In this document: positions 12,249 through 23,573 of the stretch, one piece after another
How the letters are laid out: each line of letters opens with the position of its first letter
Position numbering within the stretch: position 1 is the first letter of the stretch
NCBI GenBank assembly: GCA_014898425.1
Contig: RCSZ01000026.1
Span: 124,001-188,000, forward strand
Source: Botryotinia globosa
Lineage: Eukaryota; Ascomycota; Leotiomycetes; Helotiales; Sclerotiniaceae
Direction: 5' to 3'
DNA length: 64,000 nt
Program-made: the position numbers and the translations under genes
The notes under the pieces: generated by a model
What the model saw: only the letters and a program-made list of their open reading frames with translations
Database searches by the model: none
Told to the model about the DNA's origin: nothing

Positions 12249-12529
12249 GTATAAAAGGGTTTAATATACCCCATCTAAATCGGTGTATTGACCATTATCT
12301 CAAAAGCTTATAATCTCTAAGTAGTTTTAAAATTTATATTTCAATAGGTTATAAAAATAAAAATCTTATTTATTTTTAGAATTCTAAAAGTTATACACTA
12401 TAAATATAAATATAGATTCTAAAAGAAAGAAAAAATTATAGAGAGTGTTCATGAGCTTGCTGTTATTTTTGGTTTTGAACGGCTGAAAAAAAGCTTGTAT
12501 AAAATATTTTAAGACTTTTTTTTATTTAA

Positions 12530-12745
12530 TATTATATATATTATATTTACCAGAATTTATTTTATAGAATACCAAACTTTGTTTGAGATATATAAACAAT
12601 TGATATTATTATTAAACTTTTAAGTCCTTGAATTTCAATATTTTTATTTTGATAAATAATATAAAGAAGTTCTTGAACTAGAATCATAATAATAAAACTG
12701 TTTTTATTTTCAAAATATTTGATTTAAAAAATTATATTTTTTATC
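12530..12745 (+). repeat. Segment X1, direct copy of 25115-25335
   Basis: TTATTTTGATAAATAATATA and the following 90 bp match TTATTTTAATGAATAATATA and following sequence at about 25220-25330, in the same orientation and mostly with transitions. X lies next to S in both places, yet S is inverted between them while X is not. Confidence 0.55.
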
Positions 12746-13400
12746 ATTCTTAAAAAAAAGTATAATTAATTTTAAGATAATTGAAAATATACTTTGATTA
12801 TAATTTCATTTTTAAAAGATATATAATAATGTAAATTATTAACATTAAGATAATACTATACTATATTCATAATCTTATAAAAACAATCAATAATCTTTCA
12901 ATTTTAATATTATACAAAAGGATAATCATTTATATTATTCTACTTTTTATTTTTAAAAAAATTATAACATAAAATAAAACGAATAATTTTATATTTATTA
13001 TATCGATTACAATTTTACTACCTTTTTACTAAAAAGAAAAATATCGATTTTATGGAATAAATATTTATTTTTATAGTTAAGGATATTTTTGTGATTAAGA
13101 AAATCATTTTTATTGTTATTCTTCTTTTAAACTTAAATATTCTTTTGATTAATGTTATATAAAATAATATTAAACGTCATTCTTTTTAAATATTATATTT
13201 AATAATTCATTAAATATCACTTTTATTTATTATCAAAAACTGAAAGATTAATGATTAATAAATCTTTAACGTAAAAATTTAATATTTAAAAACTTTTCTT
13301 TTTAATATTGTATCACATATATTAAAATCCCTTTATTTCTTTTTAGAATATAAAATCACATTAATAAATAATATTATCAAAAGGATTGTTTTGATTAATT
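12746..13400. other. Unassigned A+T-rich DNA, possibly upstream LINE L4
   Basis: I see no gene or repeat here. It lies directly 5' of the RNase H remnant of L4 and could be mutated LINE RT, but no motif is visible. Confidence 0.35.
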
Positions 13401-13442
13401 TGAAAAAATAATAATTTCGGTTTTTTTTAAAAATTATCTCAA

Positions 13443-14400
13443 TTCTTTCAAACAGTTTTGAAAAAAAGAAAAAAGAAATTACTAAATATAAATATATAAT
13501 ATATCAAAACAAAAAATAATCAAATATGAATTCTAATATAATTAGTTTTACTATCTATATTTTTCATATAAAAATAATTAAAATATCGGTAAATTACATT
13601 CACGCCACTAAGAATCCAATAAATTACTCTTATGCCAGTAAAATTGATATCTTTTTATTTTCATTCTACTTAGATTCTAATCAAAAAAGCTGGATTCTAT
13701 AATAGATTTTAATCTTATATATACAGATTCTATTATCATAAATTCTAGAGTTTTATTATAAACTCTATAGTTTTATTATAGATTCTATAGGTTTATTATA
13801 GATTTCACAATTTTATTATAGATTTTATTACTATAGATTCTAAATTCTAATATATTTTTTATTCTTTTTAGAAAAAAAAGAGAAAAAAGAAAGAATGATA
13901 AAAAATATAGACTCTATAATAGAAATATAGAATTTATAATGATATTTGTTTACTAAATATTATATTTTAAATCCTAAAATCTACATATCTATAAATAGAA
14001 TCTATTATAAAATCTAATTTCTTTTGCTTAGAATCTAAATAGTATGAAAAAAAAAGATATCAATTTTAATAGTATGAAAGTAATTTATTAAGGTTTTAAT
14101 AGTATCAGAGTAATGTATCATTCAAATATATATAAATCTCAAATATAATTTTAAAGTCTTTTTATTTAATTGATATTATATATAATTTTATATGAATAAC
14201 ATGTCATGAATTTGATACCTATAAAATAGTATAACAAATTCTTTATAATACAATTTTCATATAAATCAAATTATTATACAAATCCCTAATATTCAAATCC
14301 ATCAATTCTTTAAATATATTGAAATTCAAAATAATAAATTAGCTACTAAATTTACCAATCTCAATATTTATAAATTTGTTCAAAATCTGAAGCCTATTTT
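13443..14400 (+). pseudogene. LINE RNase H remnant (L4), interrupted
   Basis: The N-terminal half has I-L-S-N-S-F-E at 13442-13462, where the family has D-G-S. After MITE M2, the C-terminal half has Q-F-F-K-Y-I-E-I-Q-N-N-K-L-A-T at about 14303-14347, matching the W-x-P-G-H and G-N-E-x-A-D region. The two halves lie in different positions of the same ancestral frame, so the insertion came after the LINE. Inactive. Confidence 0.6.
13588..14119. mobile_element. MITE M2 with about 120-bp terminal inverted repeats
   Basis: The left arm GTAAATTACATTCACGCC, continuing through AAAATTGATATCTTTTT, pairs with the reverse complement of the right arm (ATACATTACTCTGATAC, continuing through AAAATTGATATCTTTTT). 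Pairing covers about 120 bp per side. The interior carries four roughly 20-bp units ending TTTTATTATA at 13745-13830 and no coding sequence. The exact ends and target duplication are unclear. Confidence 0.7.
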
Positions 14401-15269
14401 AAAATCTATTATTAGTAAAATTAATATTATAATTCAAAAAGTACATTTCTATAAAAAATAATATTAATAATGAAATTAATAACTTGTTTTATTGAAAATG
14501 TATGATAAATGAAGTCTTATCGATTTAATAAAAAAAATTTACATTAAATTTATTGAAAAATATTATATTATATTTGAATTATATATTTAAGATATAATAG
14601 TTTTATATAATATTATCAAAAACTTAAATATTAAAATATTAATATGAAACATTTTTACAATTATTAAAAGATTTCTAAACACTCAATGTTTTATTATAAA
14701 TTATTAATTCAATTTGAAAAATAATTTAAATAATTACTTTTGATTCTATTAATGATAATAACAAAAGGTTTTAATTACTTTTTGTTTTTATTATCCTAAC
14801 TATCAACTTTAATTGCATTCTTTAAAATTGCTTAATCCTATTCGGATATCTATTCTTATTAAAAATATCTTTTTTTTCCTTCTTTTCTCTTTTGTCATAT
14901 TTTAAGAATTCCATTTTCAGTATTCTCTCTATATTCTATTAAAATAATAATAAAAATTATAATGAAAGTCTTTTAATTTCTTTATATATATATTAAGTTT
15001 CATCATTTTTATAATTGATATATTCTTATTAGGTTTGAAATCAGATTTAATTTTCCAAGATCATTAGATATCATTAATTCTATTTTAATTAATGAAAGAA
15101 ATTCTTCAAATAAACTTCCTAGTTTTTATATATACATTTTTTTTATAATAATATTTTGAATTCCTAATTTAATATATCCTTATACCTTTTAAAAGATTGC
15201 TAGAATTAATTTTATATTAACTCACTAAATATTGATAAATATTATAATTACTATTACCATTACAATCTT

Positions 15270-15985
15270 ACGACCTTGACAATATTTACAAAATCTTTCA
15301 TTTATTACAATTATCTAAAAATAAATTGCAAACATTTTGATCTATCAAAATAGATATTTAATTAACAATTATAAATATTATGTGCAAAATACTAATGAAA
15401 AAGAGCTTTCAATAACTTCTATAAATTTTTATTACCAAAAAAAAACAAAAAGATTATTAAATGAAATAACGGATTTGTATTTTATAAATTGTTATTAATT
15501 TCAATATTAAACATGAATTAGAATAATTATAAACTTGATTATAACTCTATAAATTCCATCAAAAATCTTATACTAAAAATGTTCATAAAATGTATTATAA
15601 GAAAGTTAACATGAAATTACAGGATTTATAATAATTTAAAATCAATTTTCAATGTTATATTCAAGAGTATTAAATTATTCTTTGATAATATTTCAATATC
15701 TTTGAAATAATACTAAAATTCTTTTGATTATAATAATTAATATCGAGCAATAAAGCCATATGAATATTTCTCTTTTATTTAATTTTCTTTTCACATAAAA
15801 TATTAATATTAATTCAAAATCTTGATTTCTTAAACAGATAAATATAAAGTTTTATCATTGAGAAAACTAATTTAAAATCTTAAATTTTTAATTTCATCAT
15901 ATTATTTCAAAAACAATCATTGAATTCAATAAAAGGATTCAAAACAATATAAAAAGTGTTTCTAAAAATTTAAAAATTGCAATTC
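15270..15985. other. Unassigned A+T-rich DNA
   Basis: No gene seen. A stretch at about 15460-15500 (AATGAAATAACGGATTTGTA) resembles 30500-30530, so it may belong to an unrecognised repeat. Confidence 0.35.
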
Positions 15986-18020
15986 CAGAAATACCTCGAT
16001 TGTTGATTCCTGTATCGATCTGATTTAATTCACAAAGAAATATTGAAAGTACTATGGAACTCAAGAATCGAATAAATCTCATAGATTTAGTTCTAAATCT
16101 GATATTAAATTCAAATCGAATGTGTATCTAATTCTAGATTTAATTTTTTTTGATTGTTCTTTCAATTTCCTTTCTTACTCTCCCTCTAATTACCTTTTTA
16201 ATTATATTCATCGAAAGTCAGAGGTTCCTTATTTCTCTATTATACCCCCTAGTCGTCGAATCTAATTGAAACATTCATTCAATCTTTTAAAGAAATCCTA
16301 AACATTTAATTCATTCTTTGGATTGATTTCGATATTTTATGAAGAGCCATCTATTACGATAATATAAACATGACTTTATTAAACAATCCTTTTTTCTAAC
16401 AATTTCAATAAATTCGTGAAATTTATTCTTTTTCTTTCTCTGTTTTCGTTGAATGTCAATTTGATATTGTACTTCGACATTCCAACATATTCTTTCAATA
16501 TTTTTGAAGACTGATTAGCTTTTGAATATGAACTACACTTTAAAATATCAATATCAGGATTTAACCGTTATATCATTGAAAATAACTTTAGTATTTATAG
16601 AATTAGGAATTGTATCAACTTTATGCTTTTATATGAACACTTTCTTTATTCCAATAGATTATGTATATCTAGGTGGTATTCTTTTTATTTGATTTTTTAA
16701 GAACTCTAAAATTTACTAAAAATAATGCTATTTCTTTCAACTCAATCTCTTATTAATACCTCTAAATATTCTCATAGGGTGAGTGTATCGACCTCTTTTA
16801 ATCTAAAATTTGATACTGCCCAGATGCTGATAAAATATTTATAACTCTCAATTACATATAAAATTAGTATCGATTTCCAATTAAATAATTGAACTCATTT
16901 AAATAGAAATAAGCTTTCTAGAATGAAAAATAATCGCTATACCTAGTAAACTATATAAATTTAACCAATTTTATAATTTTATAAAATATCAATCTAATTT
17001 TTTACTCTTGATGTTAGATATATACATAGGTATTTTGGGACTAGTTTTCTAAACATAATTTGTTTTTTATTTATTCAATTGGCTTGATATTCTTTGAGTG
17101 AGTAAAATCATTGATGAATCAAGTAGAAATTATTATTGTATTCGTCTTGTGATAATTGATACGAAACTTCAATTTTCAATGGAATAGTTAATAATACAAA
17201 TGCATATGTGTATATCCGTTGAAGAAATAGGAGGTAATAGGATTCTAGAATTTTTCTTCAAACATACTATTGAAAAGCATTCAATAAAGATGTAATACTT
17301 CTCATAAAATAAGGAAAAGAGGTTCCAGATAAATTTTTCAGTAGGCATGTATGAATTTTACGGTATATAAAAGAATTGCGTTCATAGGAATTGATCGCTT
17401 TTTCCAAATTATATAGAGAAATCTACAATTACTAGATATAAGAAATCTTTATATGATTATTACATGGTTCCACTGACATTTTTCCCCATGTACATAAATT
17501 CATTGTTCTGATTAATAATCAAGCAAAAAATCTCAGAAAAAGCAACAAATAATGACTATCCCTTGTTATGCGATTGATAGGGACTAAAAGTTCGGACCTT
17601 GCAATCAGGCTATATAAGTACCTAAATAACTTTACCAAAAGTCGATAAAGCTATAAAGACCTTTACATTCTAGAATTATATTTTGGTAAAAAGGTTTTAG
17701 GAAGTCCCTTTACTTTTTTAGTTAGATCTATTAAAATCCCTAGCCTTTCGAACTTTTTTGAAGGATCTGAAAGTTTTCAAAATTCTTCGAAATAACTTGA
17801 GATTATCTTTATGCGTGGAGATGTTTGATTATCTCGATCACTTACCTTTCGAAATACCTCATTCTTATCTTTTCTTCTTAGAATGAAGTTATCAAAATTA
17901 TTTTTAAACGGAATAAGTTTGATTTTACTATTTTTGTTTAATTTAGTATACTTATACATTTTCTCCTTTTATAAATTAATATTGATTGTTTCGAAATAGG
18001 ATTTCTTTTTACACTTTTTT
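15986..18020. other. Less A+T-biased island of unknown content
   Basis: By eye this stretch has clearly more G and C than its surroundings (for example AGTTCGGACCTTGCAATCAG near 17590). It has no close copy in the window. A 60-codon minus-strand opening at 17777-17959 and the frame downstream of it keep ordinary amino-acid variety (Cys, Trp, Pro, Gly) between stops. It may be an old single-copy gene or element, but I recognise no domain and do not call a gene. Confidence 0.4.
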
Positions 18021-18025
18021 CTATA

Positions 18026-19408
18026 TTTTAATAGCACAAATAGGAATCCTATACAATAATTTTATGGTATCCTATATTCTATGATATTCAATCAAGATAT
18101 AATAGTCGGCTCTTAAAGACAGCCGACTAGTTCCTAGTCAGGGAAAGTGAATATCCCCAAAAAACCGAATTATTCTTGTCAGATTTTGAATATAAAAAGT
18201 ATTAAAATTATCAAATTTTATTATAAATCAAATCTATTTTCAATGTATAATCTTCAATTTTGGATTGATTTTTTATATTTTTATATAATTATATTCACTA
18301 AAATTCTAATTTTTCAAGAATATTAAATTCTTTTCAATTATTTCAAAATTTATAGTACTAATTATAAAATTCAGATATTTTTTAACAAAAATAATAAATC
18401 TATTATCAAAATTTTATGGCGATAATTCGCTTTTGAGGAGATTCGCTTTCTCCGATTAGGAATTAGTTGGCCGTTTATAAGAGCCGACTATTGGTATCTA
18501 AATTATATTTCTGATTGAATGTAGTATATGTATTTCTAATACAATGAAAGCATTGTCAAAGTATGATTGATTAATTTTTGTAGGTATTGAAATTATAGGT
18601 TTAAATTTTTCTGGTCAATTCTTATAAGTTTTATAGTTAATTTTTATAAAGCTTATATTATAAGTCTAAAAAAATAAAAGTTATAAAGTAACAATCTCTA
18701 GACTAGTAATATTTTAAAGTGGGCCTGAATGAAGAAAATGCCTATAATTATAAAAAAGAAAATTGTATTTCGAAATTCTAATAAAATTTAATTAGTAGTT
18801 AATTTCTATATAATATTATTATACATTATATTAGGGTTTTAATCAAAATATAATAAATTTTATCGATGCAGTTTTATGAATGGGACTATATAAATTAATG
18901 ATTTATGATATTCGAATATTTTAAAATATATATATTAACCCTTGAAACAATATTATATATCGAATTACAGTGGTTTGAAACCATTATTAAATAAACATAA
19001 TTTTTGAAATTTTCACATTAAAATTGTAAAATTGTAAAATTTGTAGTATGATAATTGTATTAAAATGTTAATAATATTATTATATTATATCATAATTTTA
19101 ATTTTAATTTTAATATTATTTTATTAAAGGCTTTTTTGACGGAATCCATGATTGGATACAATACTAGCACTATACTAATATTTTATAGGGGTTCAGGAAT
19201 CACAGAAATATCACTCTATTAGTACCAATATTATTCAAAAAATTAAATACTATTTAGAATCTCAAATATTATTCAAAATCTCGAATACTATAGAAATACC
19301 ATCTAAATACTCTATTAATACTAATACTACAAATACCATAGAAATACCACTCTATTAATACTAATACTATACTCCCACTATTTTATATCCCTACTTGTGC
19401 CGCTAAGG
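18026..19408 (-). mobile_element. B-family TIR element, copy B4, carrying nested MITE M1
   Basis: The left end TTTTAATAGCACAAATAGGA follows TA at 18024-18025. The right end is CTACTTGTGCCGCTAAGG, ending at 19408 and followed by CA. Removing M1 and one TA leaves about 1.0 kb, co-linear with B3 and B5. Near the right end, blocks with AATACCACTCTATTAATACTA repeat two or three times, a subterminal expansion similar to that in B2. Confidence 0.65.
18105..18488. mobile_element. MITE M1, about 70-bp TIRs, TA duplication, nested in B4
   Basis: The left end GTCGGCTCTTAAAGACAGCC pairs with the inverted right end GTCGGCTCTTATAAACGGCC. Pairing continues about 70 bp inward through AGTTCCTAGTC and GAAAGTGAAT-type sequence. 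TA flanks both sides (18103-18104 and 18489-18490), and the B element continues across the junction. Length is 384 bp with no coding capacity. TIR plus TA duplication fits a Tc1/mariner-derived MITE. It keeps unusual G+C for this region, so it may have arrived late or as a single copy that escaped mutation. Confidence 0.82.
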
Positions 19409-19829
19409 CAGATTTAGTTTTTTGAAAGTAAATAGATAAAACTTCCCATTGCTTTTGATTTAAAGGTTCCATTACACATTGAAATCCTTGCTTGTTATAG
19501 TAAGAAGTCTAACAGTCTTATCGAGAACAAATAGGCTATTCCGAGATAATCACTTAACATAAAGAAATGGAAAGTGATAGGATGATAAAATATTCCAGTT
19601 AATATATCATAAAAGGGTTGTTGTTAATGTAGTTTTCCTGATAAAAGCAAGAAAATATATATTTGGAACAGCATCTTAAATACAAACAAAGGTATAAGAA
19701 ACTGAGGTAATAGAAATTTATTGCATTTCAAAAATTTAGGAAAAAGAAATCTATAATTATTGATTACAAGAAATCTATAGTTATTAGCATACAGGTTTGT
19801 TGATAATATCTTTCGAGTAGATATAAAAG

Positions 19830-20091
19830 AAACTTGCAGATCAATACAACATCCAAAAATTGAGATATCTTTAGAACTTCAATTTTTAAATTTACAAAAA
19901 TACTCTCTTCATTTCTTTGAACCTTTTTATTTAATCTAATAATTATTTTTAGAATAACATTTTTGAATAATATATTCAAAACTCTAATAACTCTTTTTAA
20001 TTATGAAACTCTTGATTTTTATATTCAAAAATTCTATAATCTCTAATCGATATCAATGTCTCATTTATAAGTAAAAAATATAAAAACAAAA
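19830..20091 (+). repeat. Direct repeat D, left copy flanking B5
   Basis: About 260 bp, starting GATCAATACAACATCC and ending ATATAAAAACAAAAT, repeats at 21127-21382 with mostly transition differences. It sits immediately left of the TA flank of B5. The 71-codon opening at 19764-19979 lies within it and has no known family. Confidence 0.62.
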
Positions 20092-20093
20092 TA

Positions 20094-21061
20094 CCTTAAT
20101 AGCATAAGGAGGAATTCTATATAATATTCCTATAATACCCCGTATTATATAGTATTCAATCAGCAGATAATGTTTAAGTTATATTTCTAGTTGAATATAG
20201 TACCTATATACATTTTTGATATAGTGAAAGTATTATTAAATTATGATTAATGAATTTTTGTAGTTAAGTTTTGTAGGTATTGAAATTATAAACCCAAACC
20301 TCTATAACTAATCTTTATAGATATTGAAATTATAGCTTCAGATCTTTGTAGTCAGTCTTTATAGATATTGAAATTATACTCTCAACCCCCTCTAATCAGT
20401 CCTTATAGATATTGAAATTATAACCCTAAAATATAAAAATAAGAAGTTATAGAATTCAAATTAGTCATTTTTGAAACTGCGTTCTGGCAAAAAAAAAGAG
20501 TTGTAATGTAAAAGAAAAATTATATTTGAAAATTATAACGAAAATTATTTAATAATCAATTTCGTTATTGTATTATTATATATTGTATGAAGGTTTTATT
20601 CGAAATATAATAAGTTTATAAATTTGAAATCATCGTATAAATATAATGTTATGAAAAAATAATCTAAAATACTCGAAGATTTTAAAATATATACATTAAT
20701 CTCTAAAATAATATTCTATATCGAATTATAAAGGTTTAAAATTATTATTGAATAAAATTTAATTTTATAGATTTTCTATATTAATTTTATAAAATTTATA
20801 AAATGATAATTAAATCATAATATTAATAATATTCTTATATTATATAATTATTCAAATATTAGTTTTAATATTAATTTATTCAAAGCTTTCTTCATCAAAT
20901 CCCTAATTGAATATAATGCTATCATCATACTAACACTAACCTTTCAAAAATTATAAAAACACTACATTATTAATATTAACACCATTCAGAAATTCAAATA
21001 TTATTCAGAAATTCGAGTATCATTCAAAATCTCAAGTACTATAGAAATACTACTTTATTAA
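20094..21061 (-). mobile_element. B-family TIR element, copy B5
   Basis: The left terminus CCTTAATAGCATAAGGAGGA follows TA at 20092-20093. The body is co-linear with B3 and B4. A tandem block around 20260-20420 repeats TAGATATTGAAATTATA three or four times. The other terminus is replaced at about 21062 by a second copy of the first terminus type (CTCAACGGTAAAAAGAGGTA), so the end is chimeric. Confidence 0.6.
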
Positions 21062-21126
21062 CCTCAACGGTAAAAAGAGGTATTCTTTATAGTACTCCTA
21101 CAGTCCCCTTACGCGTTATGATACAG

Positions 21127-21382
21127 ATCAAAACAATAATCAAAAATTGAAATATCTTCGGAATTTTAATTTTTAAATTTATAGAAATACTCTTTATATT
21201 CCTTTAAACACTTTTGTTTAATTCAACAATTATTTTTATAACAATATTATTAAATAATAAATTTAAGATTTTAAAGTATTTCTTCTAATTCCAAAACCCT
21301 AGATTTATATATTCAAAAGCTTTATAGTCTTTAATCAATATCAATATTAAATATATAAATATAAAATATAAAAACAAAATAA
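21127..21382 (+). repeat. Direct repeat D, right copy
   Basis: This matches 19830-20091. Together the two copies frame B5 and a fragment of another B end, so the locus may be a tandem duplication of about 1.3 kb that later lost the second B copy. Confidence 0.6.
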
Positions 21383-22090
21383 ATATTTATTTATTTTTAT
21401 TTCTGAATATCAATTATTATAATTGAAACAATTCTAATTTCATTTCAAATATATCAAATATTATTAAAAAACAATTTAATATTTGTAAATACAATATTAA
21501 AAACAAATATATAATTATTTTAAACCTTACAATCCTATTCGATTTTTTTATGGTATTTTATATGAATATTTTTAATAAAGATTTATAAAAGAATTTATAA
21601 ACTTAATTATCAATTTTATAATTATTATAATCTTTATGAATATTAATACTTTTTTAACATCTTTTAATATTCACATTCAATTCTTTATTTATATTACATC
21701 TATTATCAATCTCAAAATCTTTATAAAAACAATAAAACCTAATAATATTAAAAACTTCAAAAATAATATAATATTTAACAAATTCCAAATCATATCTTCT
21801 AAAAAGATTTCTTATAATTTTATATCAAATAAAAATACTATAGCAATTTATACTTAATATCAAAATCAAAACCTATTTATAAAATATAAATCTTTTAGTT
21901 TATTTAATTAATCTCTTATTTTCTTTTTACAATAAAAACTTATAAAAATAATCAAAGATTTCTTTTTGATTAATATCCCAAATAAAATATTTACAATTAT
22001 AAACTAAATTCTTATTTGAATAAATAATAATATTTATAATCTATTTTTCAATAAATATAATCAATAAAAAATTCTATAAATATTGAATAT
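21383..22090. other. Unassigned A+T-rich DNA
   Basis: No repeat copy or domain was recognised. The 73-codon opening at 21636-21857 is rich in Ile, Asn, Lys and Phe, as expected by chance here. Confidence 0.4.
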
Positions 22091-22091
22091 C

Positions 22092-23573
22092 AGAGGCCTG
22101 CGAGCCCCCGGACTCCTTGCTTTTTGAAAAAGTATTATTGGAGGTTTACCTCCTTAATATTTTTATTGTTCGTGAGGTATTAGTATTATATATATATAAA
22201 AAATGAGAAACTCTTGTTTAATGAGATTCAATTCAAACAATCTGATTGATTTGATTTTTTTAGTATTATAGTTATAATATAAATTCTTAAAGTTTTTCAA
22301 CAAAATTATTTAAATTAATTAAAAAAAAAAAAAAGTAATAACTATATAAAAAAAACTAAAGGTTTTAAAATAATATATTTTTTATATTGCTAGCTTTAAA
22401 ACTGAGATTTTTATAAAGAATTGAAATTGAAATAATATAAATTTTGTAATATAAAATTCTAAGCTTTTTCAACGAAATTATTTAAATTAGTTTATTCAAG
22501 CTAGTATAAATTGAATAAAAAAAAAGAAAAGTAATAATTATATATAAAAAACTAAAGGCTTTCAAATAAATTTTTTTTTTCATATTGCTAGTTTTAAAAC
22601 TAAGAGTTTTTTAAAGGATTAAAGTTTAATTAATATAGATATAATTGGAGTTTATATAATCAATTAAAAAAGGATTATATTGAATATAGTGCATTTAAAA
22701 TTAATAAAAATTATTTTAATACTATAGCTTTTATAGTTCAATAATATCATTAATAATTCGAAGTGAAATGATCCACTAAAATGTAAAAAAAAAATAAAAA
22801 AAAAAAAAATGAAAAAAAAATAAAAAAGTAATATAATAAAATAAACCGACTTCGCCCGCAAGCTTTTAATAAAATTTCTTTTTTAGATTTTTATAATAAT
22901 AAATATAATTATATAATACTTTCTCAAAAAACAAGGGGTCCGGGGGCTCGCAGGCCCCTGGTATAATTATATTTATAATTATAAAAATCTAAAAAAAGAA
23001 ATTTTATTGAGGTTTGCAGACGAAGTCGGTTTACCTCATTTTATTCAGATTTTTTAATTTTATTCAAATTTTTTGATTTTATTCAGATTTTAGTGGATCA
23101 CTTTATATCAGATCATCAATTATACCATTGAACTATGAAAGCTATAATATTAAAATAATTTTTATTAATATTAAGTTAGCTATATTCAATATAAACCTTT
23201 TTTAATTGATTATATAAGCTCTAATTATATTTATACTATTTCAACTTCAATCTTTTATAAAAACCTCAATTTTAAAGCTAACAATATAAAAAATATATTA
23301 TTTGAAAACCCTTAATCTCTTCTATATAATTATCACTTTTTTTTTAATATATATTAGTTTAAAGAAATTAATTTAAATGATTTTATTGAAAAAATCTACG
23401 AAGTTGTGCTATGGTTATAATGCTAAGGAAATCGAACTAATCAAATCGCTTGAATTAAGTCAATCAGATTGTTTGAATTGGATTTCATTAATTAAGTGAG
23501 AGTTCTTTTTTTTGTGTGTATATATACCTTTGGCTTTTGCAAGCAGTAAGAATATTAAGGAGGTAAACCTCCA
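22092..23573. mobile_element. Large palindromic (foldback) element with GC-rich centre
   Basis: Both ends carry a 14-bp sequence, GGAGGTTTACCTCC at 22139 and its reverse complement ending at 23573. From there the arms pair inward to a centre near 22940. Paired landmarks include the CAAACAATCTGATTGA block (22237/23457), GTGATCCACTAAAAT or its complement (22775/23090) and ACCGACTTCG (22845/23020). The left arm is longer by about 180 bp owing to an internal duplication. GC-rich CCGGGGGCTCGCAGGCC-type motifs sit at the centre (22932-22958) and, inverted, just outside the left end (22092-22116). No coding sequence was recognised, and the short openings are poly-Phe/poly-Lys artefacts. Confidence 0.75.
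22250..22610 (+). repeat. Tandem duplication of about 180 bp in the left arm
   Basis: Two consecutive blocks each read CTAAG or CTTAA, then GTTTTTCAAC, AAATTATTTAAATTA, an A-run, AAAACTAAAGG, TTTTCATATTGCTAG-like sequence and TTTAAAACT. The right arm has one such block, so the duplication arose after, or independently of, the palindrome. Confidence 0.7.

Larger units (their letters stand above)
13400..15260 (+). mobile_element. LINE copy L4, split by MITE M2
   Basis: 13400-13585 matches L1 at about 310-465 and 14120-15260 matches L1 at about 470-1590, in the same order and strand. Between them lies a 530-bp inverted-repeat element. The 3' end is degenerate (ATATTATAATTACTATTACC) near 15240-15260 where other copies have (TAC)n. 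Confidence 0.66.

Noticed and set aside
22839..23034. Regulatory or rRNA-like GC-rich stem at 22932-22958
   Set aside because: The motif recurs inverted at 22092 and belongs to the palindromic element; no rRNA or riboswitch features are visible.
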